Source: Flavobacteriaceae bacterium (GTDB lineage: Bacteria > Bacteroidota > Bacteroidia > Flavobacteriales > Flavobacteriaceae). Taken from it: 42,893 nt of DNA. A model generated the notes under the pieces. That model searched no databases. It worked only from the letters and a program-made list of their open reading frames with translations, and was not told the origin of the DNA. A program made the position numbers and the translations under genes. Where the stretch lies: NCBI GenBank assembly GCA_028277085.1, contig JANQHL010000114.1, forward strand, positions 1 to 42,893. Reading direction: 5' to 3'. This document shows positions 16,734-26,448 of the stretch, piece after piece. How positions within the stretch are numbered: the stretch's first letter is position 1; every line of letters begins with the position of its first letter.

Positions 16734-17930
16734 ATGACGCAATTTCAATTGAAAGGGAAAAAGGGGCAACTCAAATTGACACTAAAGCGGCTGAATTGTT
16801 TTGTGTTTATCGCCTTACTGGGCTGTACAGAGCCAACCAGTCCGGAATTTGAATTCGAAAGCGGTTTAATCTATGTCGATGCCTTTATTTCTGATCTTCC
16901 GGGTTCCTCATTTGTTACTATCGCGGAGTCCGTTTTTGAATTTGATTTTTTCAGAAATGAATTTATCGGGAATGCCGTAGTTGTGCTTCGAAATGCAGCT
17001 ACCGGTAGGGAAATACCCCTAATGGAGGAGGGCGAAAGCTATATCCCTCCATCTGATTTTACGGTAACACCGGGTGAAGTCTGGGAACTTCATATCGAAT
17101 TGGAAGACGGAAGGCAGTACCAATCCCTGCCAGAGGCGGTTAGCAACCCTGTCCCTATAGATGCATTAGAGGCTAGCTATAATCCGGAACTTGTGTTTGA
17201 TATTGAGGAGGATAGCTTTGTACCTGGCCATGCCATCACAGTCACCTTTGACGATCCTCCTGAGGAGGACAATTTTTATTTTTGGCGGTTCCGGTCGTTT
17301 GAACGACTTGTCATTTGCGCTGTTTGCGAAAATGGCGTATATCGGGAAGGGCAATGTCTTAGCTTTGATCAGTATAGGAGTCGGTTTGGCCTAAATATTA
17401 ACGAAAGTGCGGCAGACCCCCAATACACCTACACCTGTGCTTCAGATTGCTGGCAAATACGATTTAATGAAACGATAGAGATCTTCTCGGATGAGTTTTC
17501 CAACGGCGCAGCCGGGAATCGTTTAGCTGTTGCAGATGTGTTGTTGTACACAAAAAATGACATCCTGGTAGAACTTCAGCAATATGCACTTACAGCTGAA
17601 GGGCACCGATATTTCAGAATACTGAAAGACATTGTAGATAACAATGGTAATTTTAACGCACCTCCTCCTGCGGCGCTGTTAGGAAATATGTTCAACCCTA
17701 ATGATAGTAATGAATTTGTATTGGGAAGATTTACCGTTGCGTTGGCCGCTTCAGCATCAATTTTCATTGATCGGACCAATATTCCGGAAGCGGCTTTAGA
17801 AGCAATCCCCATTAATTCTGAATCCTCAGATCTGTTTTTCGGAGACGGATTACAGGTCGTTAGCACAATTCCTTGTGAGGAGGGACGGTTTAGAACAGGA
17901 ACACGTCCCGAAGGTTGGATAAGTAATTGA
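16734..17930 (+). CDS. DUF4249 outer-membrane lipoprotein
   Basis: A 398-residue lipoprotein with signal FVFIALLGC and acylated Cys31. The remaining beta-rich sequence fits the Bacteroidota DUF4249 family, with the typical opening LIYVDAFISDLPG and several Cys pairs (about residues 191-200 and 230-240). DUF4249 genes are normally encoded directly next to a TonB-dependent receptor, and this one is: 38 bases separate it from the TonB receptor downstream. It probably sits at the cell surface and works with that receptor in uptake. The ligand is unknown. An alternative start further in cannot be excluded because residues 1-18 are unusually basic and hydrophilic. Confidence 0.85.
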   Translation: MTQFQLKGKKGQLKLTLKRLNCFVFIALLGCTEPTSPEFEFESGLIYVDAFISDLPGSSFVTIAESVFEFDFFRNEFIGNAVVVLRNAATGREIPLMEEGESYIPPSDFTVTPGEVWELHIELEDGRQYQSLPEAVSNPVPIDALEASYNPELVFDIEEDSFVPGHAITVTFDDPPEEDNFYFWRFRSFERLVICAVCENGVYREGQCLSFDQYRSRFGLNINESAADPQYTYTCASDCWQIRFNETIEIFSDEFSNGAAGNRLAVADVLLYTKNDILVELQQYALTAEGHRYFRILKDIVDNNGNFNAPPPAALLGNMFNPNDSNEFVLGRFTVALAASASIFIDRTNIPEAALEAIPINSESSDLFFGDGLQVVSTIPCEEGRFRTGTRPEGWISN

Positions 17931-17968
17931 TACTCTGGATGTCACACAATTAGTTAGGAAAAGATAAA

Positions 17969-20389
17969 ATGGAAATGAATATTAGGTGTACTGTACTTAT
18001 CCTTATGATATGCCTAACCATTACCCGTATTCAGTCCCAGGAACATACACTGTCTTTTACTATAGTGGATGGCAAATCCGCACTTCCGATAGAAAATGCA
18101 AACATTTTACTAAGTCCCTGCAATTGTGGTGGCGTTTCCGATGCCAATGGGACATTTTCGATTACCCTTCCGAAAAACCGTTACAAGGCAGTCATCACCT
18201 TTGTTGGTTTTCAAAATGAGGTGGTAACCTTGACGTTGGACAGGGATACCGATTTGGCAATACGACTATTTGAACAGGAAGAACGTCTGTCGGAAGTGAT
18301 TGTCAGTGCCAAAAAAGCCAATGCAATGGTAACATCTCCGCAAATGGGGGTTTTACAATTGGAAAGTCAGGAGTTGAAAAAAATACCTACGGCCCTGGGA
18401 GAACTTGATGTCTTGAGGGGCTTAACTTTACTTCCCGGTGTGAACAATACGGGAGAAGTCAGCAATGGACTTTCGGTAAGAGGGGGATCATTAGATCAGA
18501 ATTTGGTGCTATACGACTATGCTCCCATATTCAATCCGACACACTTATTTGGACTTTTTTCCATTTTTACGCCTGATGTGATATCCGAAATAGAGCTGTA
18601 CCGGGCGAATATCCCAGCGCGCTACGGCGGCAGGATCACTTCAGTGCTCGATATCAAAGTAACCAATCCGTATGTGGACACCTTGAAGCTCAGTGGAGGA
18701 ATTGGGTTGGTTTCAAGCCGACTTAATATTGAGGCCCCCCTGATAAAAGATAAACTTATGGTAATTGCCGGAGCAAGGGCTGGTTTTACTGACTTTTTGT
18801 TACCGATATTCTCAGAGCGTCTTAAAAACACAAAAGCCAGATTTAACGATGGTACTTTGAAACTCTTGTATTTGCCCACGGCAAAAGACCAAATAACGTT
18901 CACGGGCTTTTTTTCCAACGATTTTTATCAGTTGGATCTGATCTCAAGAATTGAGAATATCGAAGCAGAAAGCAATCAATACGATTTTAGAAACCTCAAT
19001 GGCACATTAAATTGGTTGCATTCTTTTGATGAAAATACCGCTTTGCGGAACATTCTGGTTTCCGGAATATACAATGCCGACAATATTTTCCCGGAAATAG
19101 ATTCATCCAATGAAATTGAGTTTCGGTCAAGAATCAAGCATTCAAGTTTTATATCAGAGTTCTCAAAATATGTTAATGATCGCTTTGATTATTACCTGGG
19201 CACTCAGATCAACCGTTACAAGATAGAACCTGGAACGTTAGATCCCGGATCTGCTACTTCCGTGTCCCCAGTAGCACTCGATCCTGAAACCAGTTATGAG
19301 TTTTCCGGCTATGTTAATCTTAATTGGCAACCACTGGATTTTTTAACCCTTTCCACAGGCCTTCGATATACCCACTATTTGCTAGAAGGACCTTATATAT
19401 CCAACACGTATGACAACACTACCGGAAATATTTTAAGCACTGAGGTATTTGAAAAAGGTGAGACTGTAGTCAATTACAACGGCTGGGAGTCAAGGTTGGG
19501 AGCGAGTATCCTTCTAAACGAGACCACTTCCTTAAAATTGAGCTATGCCCGCTTGAATCAATATTTGCAGAACATTTATAACAGTACAACTCCCTTGCCT
19601 ACATCCCGATGGAAAACGTCCGACCCCAACATCTTACCCCAAACAAGCGATGCCTATGGTTTAGGTATTTACAGCAGTTTTAAGGAGAATACCATTGAGG
19701 CGAGTGTTGAAGGGTATTATCGAACATCAAAAAACAATCTCACCTACCGGCCCGGCGCTGATTTCTTTTTAGAACCGTTCGTAGATCGTGAGGTAGTACA
19801 GGGGCCTGGAAGAGCCTATGGAGTAGAATTTAGTTTAAAAAAGAACAATGGCCCTTTAAACGGATGGCTAAACTATACCTGGTCCAGAAGCCAATTACGT
19901 ACGGAAAGTGAAGCATTAAGCGATAGAATTAATAATAACCAATGGTTTAATTCGGATTTTGACCGTCCGCATACGTTTAACTCGACACTAAATTTTGAAG
20001 CGGACGAATACAATACCTTAAGTTTCAATTTTGTCTTGCAAACTGGTAGGCCGCTTACTGTTCCTAATGGGGTGATAGAGTTCAGTGACGGTATAAGGGC
20101 CCCTATATTTCTGGAAAGGAATAATTCCCGCTTACCCACCTACCATCGCTTAGATATGTCCTATGATGTTCATTTCAGCAAGAGTAAGAAAAACAAACGC
20201 TGGTCAAATTACTGGACATTTACCATATACAATGTTTATGGAAGAAAAAATCCCTTGAACATATTTTACACCCAAAGGAATGGGCTGCAAAATGCCGATG
20301 TATTTCTGGATAGCCCGCTGGGTTCTTTTGAGCTACTGGTACTGAACGCCCCGCTGTTTTCACTGACGTATAATTTTACCTTTCAATGA
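17969..20389 (+). CDS. TonB-dependent receptor with carboxypeptidase-regulatory domain
   Basis: An 806-residue outer-membrane protein. After the signal peptide (to about residue 23, ending IQS) comes a carboxypeptidase-regulatory-like beta domain (about 26-110), then a plug domain (about 120-240; VLRGLTLLPGVNN and NGLSVRGGSLDQNLVLYD), then a beta-barrel ending in the aromatic FSLTYNFTFQ that BAM recognises. It forms an operon with the preceding DUF4249 lipoprotein. No sigma/anti-sigma pair is adjacent, so transcriptional control differs from the classical Fec-like arrangement. The nutrient cannot be deduced. No convincing terminator was seen before the convergent fabD. Confidence 0.93.
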   Translation: MEMNIRCTVLILMICLTITRIQSQEHTLSFTIVDGKSALPIENANILLSPCNCGGVSDANGTFSITLPKNRYKAVITFVGFQNEVVTLTLDRDTDLAIRLFEQEERLSEVIVSAKKANAMVTSPQMGVLQLESQELKKIPTALGELDVLRGLTLLPGVNNTGEVSNGLSVRGGSLDQNLVLYDYAPIFNPTHLFGLFSIFTPDVISEIELYRANIPARYGGRITSVLDIKVTNPYVDTLKLSGGIGLVSSRLNIEAPLIKDKLMVIAGARAGFTDFLLPIFSERLKNTKARFNDGTLKLLYLPTAKDQITFTGFFSNDFYQLDLISRIENIEAESNQYDFRNLNGTLNWLHSFDENTALRNILVSGIYNADNIFPEIDSSNEIEFRSRIKHSSFISEFSKYVNDRFDYYLGTQINRYKIEPGTLDPGSATSVSPVALDPETSYEFSGYVNLNWQPLDFLTLSTGLRYTHYLLEGPYISNTYDNTTGNILSTEVFEKGETVVNYNGWESRLGASILLNETTSLKLSYARLNQYLQNIYNSTTPLPTSRWKTSDPNILPQTSDAYGLGIYSSFKENTIEASVEGYYRTSKNNLTYRPGADFFLEPFVDREVVQGPGRAYGVEFSLKKNNGPLNGWLNYTWSRSQLRTESEALSDRINNNQWFNSDFDRPHTFNSTLNFEADEYNTLSFNFVLQTGRPLTVPNGVIEFSDGIRAPIFLERNNSRLPTYHRLDMSYDVHFSKSKKNKRWSNYWTFTIYNVYGRKNPLNIFYTQRNGLQNADVFLDSPLGSFELLVLNAPLFSLTYNFTFQ

Positions 20390-20466
20390 GTAACACCCTC
20401 AAAATCCAGATAAAACCTTCAAACTTTTACCATTACTAACAAAATTCTAGAGAATCTTCGTATTCT

Positions 20467-21342
20467 TTAAGAGATGCTATGCGTTTCCATTTTTTTGTTG
20501 ATTTGACGAACAAGTGCTATTAGAAGATTACCCGGGCCAATTTCCATGAATTCAGTTGCTCCGTCCTCTATCATATGGAGGATTGTATGCCTCCACATCA
20601 CAGGACGTGTCAATTGATCAATTAAATTTTTCTTGATTACTTGGATATCGCTTGTTGGTCGGCCCGCAATATTCTGATAAATTGGGCAAATGGGCTTTTT
20701 GAATTTGGTCGTCTCTACGGCTTCGCTAAATTCTTCAACAATTGGATCCATAAATGGAGAATGAAACGCACCACCAACAGGTAGATTGAGCACTCTGGTG
20801 GCACCTGGCCGTAGTTTTTCACAGGCTTCTTCGAGAGCCGTCATTTCACCTGAAATAACAACTTGCCGTAGTGTATTATAGTTGGCAGGTACAACTACTC
20901 CATTTACCTGATTACAGATATCCCTTACGATAACATCATATAATCCTACCACCACGGCCATTCCTGTATTTTCTACTTCACAGGCTTTTTGCATTGTTGT
21001 TGCACGTTTTGAAATAAGTTTCAGCGCAGATTCAAAATCCAAAGATCCAACAACAGCCAAAGCCGATATTTCACCCAAAGAATGCCCAGCAACCATATGA
21101 GGGTTAAATGCATTACCAAGGGTTTTTGTTAAAATATAGGAATGCAAAAAAATTGCCGGTTGAGAGAAGATTGTATTTTTCAAATCTTCAGCTGTTCCTT
21201 CAAACATCACATCGGTAATTGAAAATCCTAAAATTGCATTGGCTCTCTTAAAATACTTTTGAGCCAATTTGGATTTTTCAAATAACTCTTTTCCCATACC
21301 AGGAAATTGAGTGCCTTGACCAGGAAATAAATAAGCCTTCAT
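20467..21342 (-). CDS. fabD: malonyl-CoA:ACP transacylase
   Basis: A 291-residue acyltransferase that moves malonyl groups from CoA to acyl carrier protein. It has the N-terminal FPGQGTQFPGMG motif, nucleophile Ser88 in GHSLGE, Arg113 in the position that binds the malonyl carboxylate, and the second catalytic residue His in GAFHSPFM (near 195). The length is that of a single AT domain. It stands alone, far from other fatty-acid genes except the operon at 40557-42893 about 20 kb away. The gene and its upstream region look more AT-rich than the neighbours by eye, so it may be a second, acquired copy. Whether it serves FabF-type synthesis or the distant operon is open. Confidence 0.92.
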   Translation of the reverse strand: MKAYLFPGQGTQFPGMGKELFEKSKLAQKYFKRANAILGFSITDVMFEGTAEDLKNTIFSQPAIFLHSYILTKTLGNAFNPHMVAGHSLGEISALAVVGSLDFESALKLISKRATTMQKACEVENTGMAVVVGLYDVIVRDICNQVNGVVVPANYNTLRQVVISGEMTALEEACEKLRPGATRVLNLPVGGAFHSPFMDPIVEEFSEAVETTKFKKPICPIYQNIAGRPTSDIQVIKKNLIDQLTRPVMWRHTILHMIEDGATEFMEIGPGNLLIALVRQINKKMETHSIS

Positions 21343-21711
21343 TAAGACAGTTTATTGATAAGACCTATACTAAATCAATTTTGATAAGAAATTAAATCCC
21401 CAAGATAGTAACACAAACTACTTACACTATTATTATACAATAGTAAACAACTCCAGAATTAATTTCTAGTTCTTTTGCATTATTACGATGTAAAGGCGAC
21501 ATTTTACGTTCAGTGTCCTAATATCTGGATATCTGGATATTAGCTTTTTTTTATGCTTGGTATGGCATGCATTTTTTAAGAAAAGAGAACGTTTTGCAAT
21601 ATGTTAGTAGACCTATACACCCATTCTTTCTTGTAGAAAAAGGGTTGTTAGTCCTCATTTCATTATAACACTTTTGATTGTATTTAGCGCAATTATTTGT
21701 ATTGCAGTCGG
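21343..21711. other. AT-rich intergenic region upstream of fabD
   Basis: About 370 bases, conspicuously AT-rich, with no ORF of note. It must contain the fabD promoter on the minus strand. It also carries a terminator-like hairpin on the plus strand (21518-21551) and the terminator of the DUF2452 gene at its right end. Confidence 0.45.
21518..21551 (+). terminator. orphan terminator-like hairpin
   Basis: Arms CTAATATC (21518-21525) and GATATTAG (21536-21543) flank TGGATATCTG and are followed by CTTTTTTT. The ATATCTGG unit is also directly repeated inside. No plus-strand gene precedes it, so it might end an unannotated RNA or be fortuitous. Confidence 0.45.
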
Positions 21712-21732
21712 AAAAAAGGTTGCCCATAACCT
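21712..21732 (-). terminator. weak terminator of the folE-gpx-DUF2452 operon
   Basis: On the minus strand AGGTT-ATGGGC-AACCT is followed by TTTTTT, starting 8 bases after the DUF2452 stop. The 5-pair stem makes this a weak call. Confidence 0.5.
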
Positions 21733-21740
21733 ATCCTCGT

Positions 21741-22157
21741 TCACTTCGCTTTGGTGGACTTAAGTCTTTCCCAAACATAATCCGAACCCAGCCGAAAACT
21801 ACCCACATGGTCAAAGTTGCATTCCTGAGGTGCCAGAATGGATAAAAAGGGGGCTCCCTGTTGATTTTTGTACAAATGGTACGTATGTCCCACCATAGGT
21901 TGAAAACTAAATTTAGCGGAATACACCAGGGAATTGTATTCAAAACGCTCTTGTAATTTTTGGTAACGCTCTCTTATCTCTTCATATTCTGAGGCCATGG
22001 CGGCGTTTAACATGCCTACACCTTTATTCTTCCAGGGGGCGAGATTCTCGGTGGTAATAGCCGGCGCCCCAATATTGGTAGCATAGGGTTTTAAGGCAGC
22101 ATCATACTTATTTTCTGCTGCGTTAAAAACCACGTTGTCAGGTTTTTTTTCCTTCAT
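21741..22157 (-). CDS. DUF2452-domain protein
   Basis: A 138-residue protein recognised as the DUF2452 family, small proteins found mainly in Flavobacteriia. Typical features are the opening KPDNVVFNAAENKYDAALKP, IGAPAITTENLAPWK, and the aromatic-rich PMVGHTYHLYKN. No signal peptide is present, so it is cytoplasmic. It is the last gene of a probable operon with gpx (23-base gap) and folE. The family has no established function; operon neighbours hint at redox or pterin metabolism but prove nothing. Confidence 0.8.
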   Translation of the reverse strand: MKEKKPDNVVFNAAENKYDAALKPYATNIGAPAITTENLAPWKNKGVGMLNAAMASEYEEIRERYQKLQERFEYNSLVYSAKFSFQPMVGHTYHLYKNQQGAPFLSILAPQECNFDHVGSFRLGSDYVWERLKSTKAK

Positions 22158-22180
22158 GGTTTGCTAAAATGAATACGAAG

Positions 22181-22723
22181 TTACGTGATATGCTTGGTGA
22201 TTTTAGCACTTTTGGGGTTTGTGGTGGAGTAATAATAATCCAGGAGTTGTCCTTCCGGTCCTACCAGATACTTTTGAAAATTCCACCGCACGGTGCTACT
22301 CAGCCTTCCGTTGTGCTGTTTGTTCGTTAGCCATTCATAAAGCGGATGTTGATTCGCTCCCTTTACCGCTACCTTTTCAGTGAGTAGAAAACTAACCCCA
22401 TAGTTGACAGCGCAAAAGTTTTGGATCTCTTCCGCAGATCCAGGCTCCTGAGCTCCAAACTGGTTGCAAGGCACCCCAATGATCATAAGTTGTTCTTTGT
22501 AATTCTGGTATAGTTGCTCCAAATCTTTATATTGCTTTGTAAATCCACAATTGGATGCTACGTTCACAAAGAGCAAGTACTTTCCTTTAAAATCGCGAAG
22601 ATGAATGGGGACACCGCTTAAGTCGTTGATTTCAATATCGTAAACGAGCCTCGGGCCTGGGCCAGGGTTGGATGCTGCAGTTCTTTTGAATGCTTTCTTG
22701 CTTATCGCATCGAGTAACTTCAA
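22181..22723 (-). CDS. glutathione peroxidase-family thiol peroxidase (Cys type)
   Basis: A 180-residue thioredoxin-fold peroxidase. The peroxidatic Cys59 lies in NVASNCGFT, in place of selenocysteine. Other conserved blocks are PCNQFGAQEPGS with Cys86 and NFC with the putative resolving Cys (near 106), and the WNFQKYLV tetrad region. The presence of a resolving Cys fits thioredoxin-dependent rather than glutathione-dependent catalysis. About 25 residues precede the domain. No signal peptide is evident, so it is cytoplasmic. It follows folE by 11 bases and is probably co-transcribed. Confidence 0.92.
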   Translation of the reverse strand: MKLLDAISKKAFKRTAASNPGPGPRLVYDIEINDLSGVPIHLRDFKGKYLLFVNVASNCGFTKQYKDLEQLYQNYKEQLMIIGVPCNQFGAQEPGSAEEIQNFCAVNYGVSFLLTEKVAVKGANQHPLYEWLTNKQHNGRLSSTVRWNFQKYLVGPEGQLLDYYYSTTNPKSAKITKHIT

Positions 22724-22734
22724 AGGGCCGTATA

Positions 22735-23439
22735 TTAGTTGTTAATATAATTGTACAGTTCCTGAATCTTTTCCGGGATGTTGAAGGCTCCACCATAAAA
22801 GGAAGTCACCGTGGCCGAAGTATCATCCTGAATCCCACGTGAGGACACGCAAAGGTGTTTGGCATCAATGATTACGGCAACATCGGGAGTTTCTAAAATC
22901 GTTTGCAATTCTATCGCGATTTGATTGGTCAAACGTTCTTGTACCTGGGGTCGCTTCGCAAAGTATTGTACAATTCGGTTGAGCTTGGACAGTCCAATCA
23001 CTTTACCGGATGAAATGTACGCTACGTGCGCTTTACCCATTATAGGAACAAAATGGTGCTCACAATTCGAATAGAACGTAATGTCCTTTTCCACTAACAT
23101 TTGATTGTAGCGGTACTTATTTTCGAACAAAGCCACTTTGGGCTTGTTTGCCGGATTAAGCCCGGAGTATATCTCATCAATAAACATTTTCGCTACCCTT
23201 TTGGGCGTTCCCCGTAATGAATCGTCATTAAGGTCCAAACCCATTACATCCATGATTTGCGCAAATAGCTGCGCAATACTTTCCTTTTTTTCTTCATCGC
23301 TTAATGCAAAAGCATTGGATTTCATTGGGGTGTCAATCCCCGTATATAGATGGTCGTCACCAATTTCTTCATGCGAGAAGCCGTTTAGTAATTCCTTTGC
23401 ATCAATAAGATTTTCCAGTATCGTATTTTGATCTTCCAT
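22735..23439 (-). CDS. folE: GTP cyclohydrolase I
   Basis: A 234-residue enzyme converting GTP to 7,8-dihydroneopterin triphosphate, the first step of tetrahydrofolate and biopterin-type pterin synthesis. The zinc ligands Cys126, His129 (in SNCEHHF) and Cys197 (HLCVSSRG) have the spacing of E. coli C110, H113 and C181. The N-terminal 50 residues are an extra, poorly conserved leader of the kind found in many Bacteroidota homologues. The protein is cytoplasmic and decameric in the family. First gene of the folE-gpx-DUF2452 operon; its promoter lies in the region shared with the divergent transporter gene. Confidence 0.95.
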   Translation of the reverse strand: MEDQNTILENLIDAKELLNGFSHEEIGDDHLYTGIDTPMKSNAFALSDEEKKESIAQLFAQIMDVMGLDLNDDSLRGTPKRVAKMFIDEIYSGLNPANKPKVALFENKYRYNQMLVEKDITFYSNCEHHFVPIMGKAHVAYISSGKVIGLSKLNRIVQYFAKRPQVQERLTNQIAIELQTILETPDVAVIIDAKHLCVSSRGIQDDTSATVTSFYGGAFNIPEKIQELYNYINN

Positions 23440-23569
23440 AAATTTTATAACGCTATTATCGATAGTTATTCGTAAAAACCTAGCCGCTCAGGCTAAATTC
23501 TCACCACTGTTGGTCGTAAAACTAGCTACTTTGTTTAATTATAAATGTTAAAGTTTAAACAAAATTTTA

Positions 23570-23577
23570 TAGGTTTG
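23570..23577 (+). promoter_or_regulatory. candidate -7 element of the SLC12-like gene
   Basis: TAGGTTTG matches TAnnTTTG and lies about 145 bases before the preferred start at 23721. No TTG box at the proper spacing is visible, only TT-rich sequence, so support is weak. Confidence 0.3.
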
Positions 23578-23720
23578 GAGGTAACCGTTGATTATCAACA
23601 CCTTTTATTCTTGTCTGTCCTTCGCAATTCCGGGCAAACATGCAAACCACCGGCACTTCCATACCAAGAGATACTCATTTAATCACTATTTTAACAGTCT
23701 TAATTGACCAAGCCTTACCA

Positions 23721-25913
23721 ATGAAGGAACCTGTAAATAAGCTTAAAAAGTTTGGCACTTTTGGGGGTGTCTTCACCCCTACCCTTCTCACCATACTGGG
23801 CGTCATTATGTACCTGCGCCTGGGCTGGGTAGTGGGTAATGCGGGCCTATTGGGCACCTGGTTAATTATTGGGATTTCGTTTTTGATCACCTTGTGCACC
23901 GCTCTTTCCATGTCCGCCATTACGACCAATATTCGTATTGGCGCAGGAGGCGCTTACGCTATAGTTTCGCAGGCCTTAGGCCTGGAGGTAGGCGGAAGCC
24001 TGGGGATACCCCGCTATATTTCACAAGGCCTGGCGGTCACTATGTACATTTTTGGTTTTCGAGAAGGTTGGTTGGGGATTTTTCCCGGTCACAATGCCTT
24101 TCTGGTGGATATCATTGTATTTGCCGTGCTCATTACCATTGCTTACATCAGCGCTAACCTTGCAATCAAGACACAGTACATCATTATGGCCATTATTGCG
24201 CTGTCGTTGATTTCCATCATAATTGCGGCTTACGAGGGGTCTATGATCATCCCAACTAGTGAGGCTTTGGGTTGGGGATCGTTTAAAGGCGCCATTGAAA
24301 CTGATTTTCGTGGTAGCAATTTCTGGCTGGTGTTTGCCGTCTTCTTTCCCGCAGCAACGGGCATCATGGCCGGAGCCAATATGTCAGGGGAATTGAAAGA
24401 CCCAAAACGCAGTATTCCCTCTGGGACGCTATGGGCCATAGGTGTCAGTTTTATAATCTACATGCTCATCGCCTTTTGGATTGCACGAAGCGCTACAGAA
24501 TACGAATTGTTACACAACTATTACATCATGGTCGAAAAGGCCTACATAGGGCCGTTAATCCTGGCCGGAATACTGGGAGCCACTTTTTCTTCTGCCCTGG
24601 CGTCTATTGTAGGTTCCTCCCGTATCCTTTTTGCAATGGGCGAACATAAGGTCCTACCCTTCTCTAACTTCCTGGCAGGGCAAAGTGCCAACGGCCAACC
24701 TCGAAATGCCATGATCGTTACGGGGATCCTGATTTTTGTTACCCTCTTATTGCGGAACATCAACGCGGTGGCGCCTTTGGTAACACTCTTCTTCCTTATT
24801 ACGTATGCCATGATCAATATCGTGGTCATTATCGAGCAAAATCTAGGACTGATCAGTTACCGCCCACTGTTTAAGATCCATCGCTGGGTACCCTGGTTCG
24901 GACTGGTGTCTTCGGTATTTGCCATGTTTATCATCAATCCTACGGTAAGTTTGATTTCCATCATGATCGTTTTAATGGTCTACTGGTACTTATCCCGCCA
25001 AAATTTGGAAACCCCTTTTGAAGATGTCCGTTCAGGCTTGTTTTTTTCCTTTGCGGAATGGGCGGCCAAACACACCTGGGGTATGAAAAAGATGCAACAG
25101 CGTGCCTGGAAGGCAAATTTGATGGTTCCAGTCCGGGATATCAATGGGTTACGGGGCACTTTTGAGTTCTTGAGAAATATCGCCAAGCCCAGGGGTTCCA
25201 TAAAACTATTGGGTATCGAATCCTATTCAGAAACCAGTACATTGGCCAAAGAACTAGAGGTCATTTCTTCAGCCTTTCGGGAAAAAGAAGTCTTCTCCTC
25301 TTCTTCAGTGATCCATACCCAAGAATTCGCCAAGGGTATTAATTATGGCAACCAAGCACTCCAGGGGGCTTTTTTCCGACCGAACATTATCTTTTTGAAC
25401 CTACAACATCATGACGATTATGAAACCGAGTTGCGACCGGTTATGAAGGAGGCAATTCGCCTGGAAGTAGGTGTGCTTTTATATTTGTCGCATCCCACCG
25501 CTCTCCTTGGCCAACGTAATACGATCAACGTTTGGGTGAGTGATCGAAGAACCAACTGGGATCTGGGTTGGGATATTGGCAACCTGGACCTTTCCATGCT
25601 AGTCGCCTATAAGCTGAAAATGAACTGGGGAGCCCGTATTCGCATCATCACCGTAATTCGTGATCCTAAGGAAGAAGACAATGCACGCAAGTTTTTGAAA
25701 TTATTGATCAATCTTGCCCGATTACCGGAAACGCTTACCGAAGTGCATGTTGGGGACTTTCATTCGGTGGTGCGTAAAGCACCTACTGCCGACCTGAACA
25801 TTTTTGGCATGGATGCTGACCTAAAATTCGAGTTCGTAGAAGAGATGTCGGCCAAAACACAAAGCTCCTGTTTGTTTGTTAAAGATTCAGGACATGAGAG
25901 CATTTTGGCCTGA
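23721..25913 (+). CDS. SLC12/APC-superfamily cation-chloride cotransporter-like permease
   Basis: A 730-residue protein from the ATG at 23721 (an upstream ATG at 23640 would add 27 residues with no clear start context). Its first 12 membrane segments (about residues 12-450) begin FGTFGGVFTPTLLTILGVIMYLRLGWVVGNAG, split here as FGTFGGVFTPTLLTILG and MYLRLGWVVG, which is the hallmark of SLC12 and related APC permeases. The C-terminal 280 residues are cytosolic, as in animal Na-K-Cl cotransporters, and contain the DLNIFGMDAD region. It is likely an ion-coupled secondary transporter, but the ion or amino-acid substrate cannot be read from sequence. It is monocistronic. Confidence 0.87.
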   Translation: MKEPVNKLKKFGTFGGVFTPTLLTILGVIMYLRLGWVVGNAGLLGTWLIIGISFLITLCTALSMSAITTNIRIGAGGAYAIVSQALGLEVGGSLGIPRYISQGLAVTMYIFGFREGWLGIFPGHNAFLVDIIVFAVLITIAYISANLAIKTQYIIMAIIALSLISIIIAAYEGSMIIPTSEALGWGSFKGAIETDFRGSNFWLVFAVFFPAATGIMAGANMSGELKDPKRSIPSGTLWAIGVSFIIYMLIAFWIARSATEYELLHNYYIMVEKAYIGPLILAGILGATFSSALASIVGSSRILFAMGEHKVLPFSNFLAGQSANGQPRNAMIVTGILIFVTLLLRNINAVAPLVTLFFLITYAMINIVVIIEQNLGLISYRPLFKIHRWVPWFGLVSSVFAMFIINPTVSLISIMIVLMVYWYLSRQNLETPFEDVRSGLFFSFAEWAAKHTWGMKKMQQRAWKANLMVPVRDINGLRGTFEFLRNIAKPRGSIKLLGIESYSETSTLAKELEVISSAFREKEVFSSSSVIHTQEFAKGINYGNQALQGAFFRPNIIFLNLQHHDDYETELRPVMKEAIRLEVGVLLYLSHPTALLGQRNTINVWVSDRRTNWDLGWDIGNLDLSMLVAYKLKMNWGARIRIITVIRDPKEEDNARKFLKLLINLARLPETLTEVHVGDFHSVVRKAPTADLNIFGMDADLKFEFVEEMSAKTQSSCLFVKDSGHESILA

Positions 25914-25998
25914 TCTTACTGTAATAAATCTGTTTCATCCTTTTTCTGCCCTTCTTGTAATTAGATCAGAATAGTCCGTTCTCTATAAAATCATGCTA

Positions 25999-26448
25999 TT
26001 AAGTCACTAGGGTAACCTTTACCGCATTTAATCCTTTAGGGCCCATTTCCAATTCAAAACTTACGCGATCATTTTCATTGATTTCGTCCACTAATCCGCT
26101 AACATGGCAAAAGTACTTTTCATTGTTCTCAGTGTCTATGATAAATCCGAAGCCTTTGGAGTGGTCAAAAAAGGAAACTTTACCTGTGCGAACAGGGTCT
26201 TCTTCAACTTCTTCTTTTTTTGGAATGCCCAAAACGATGTCCTCAGCTTCTATAGCAGCCTTTTCAGAGGGATCCGGAGGGGTATCTGTTAGATTTCCAT
26301 ATTGGTCTACATAAGCAAAAGGGATCCCACCATCACCTTCTTTTGCTTCCGCTTTCCGTGCTGCTTTCTTTTTTTGCTTTTCTTCTCTTTTTTTTGCGCG
26401 TTGTTTTTCTTTTTCTCTTTTGTTAAAGGATTGATCAGATCTTGCCAT
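25999..26448 (-). CDS. cold-shock-domain RNA-binding protein with charged N-terminus
   Basis: A 149-residue protein. Residues 85-149 form a cold-shock domain with RNP1 KGFGFI and RNP2-like YFCHVSGL (the usual VFVH replaced by YFCH) and a typical GKVSFFDHSKGFGF opening. The first 40 residues are almost all Lys, Arg, Glu and Ala and probably a coiled or disordered nucleic-acid-binding segment, followed by an acidic linker. It likely binds single-stranded RNA. Relatives of this longer form are common in Flavobacteriia. It stands alone. Confidence 0.88.
   Translation of the reverse strand: MARSDQSFNKREKEKQRAKKREEKQKKKAARKAEAKEGDGGIPFAYVDQYGNLTDTPPDPSEKAAIEAEDIVLGIPKKEEVEEDPVRTGKVSFFDHSKGFGFIIDTENNEKYFCHVSGLVDEINENDRVSFELEMGPKGLNAVKVTLVT

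Noticed and set aside
20440-20465. Hairpin ATTCT-AGAAT after fabD as a terminator
   Set aside because: Five AT pairs and only TTT after it; too weak to call.
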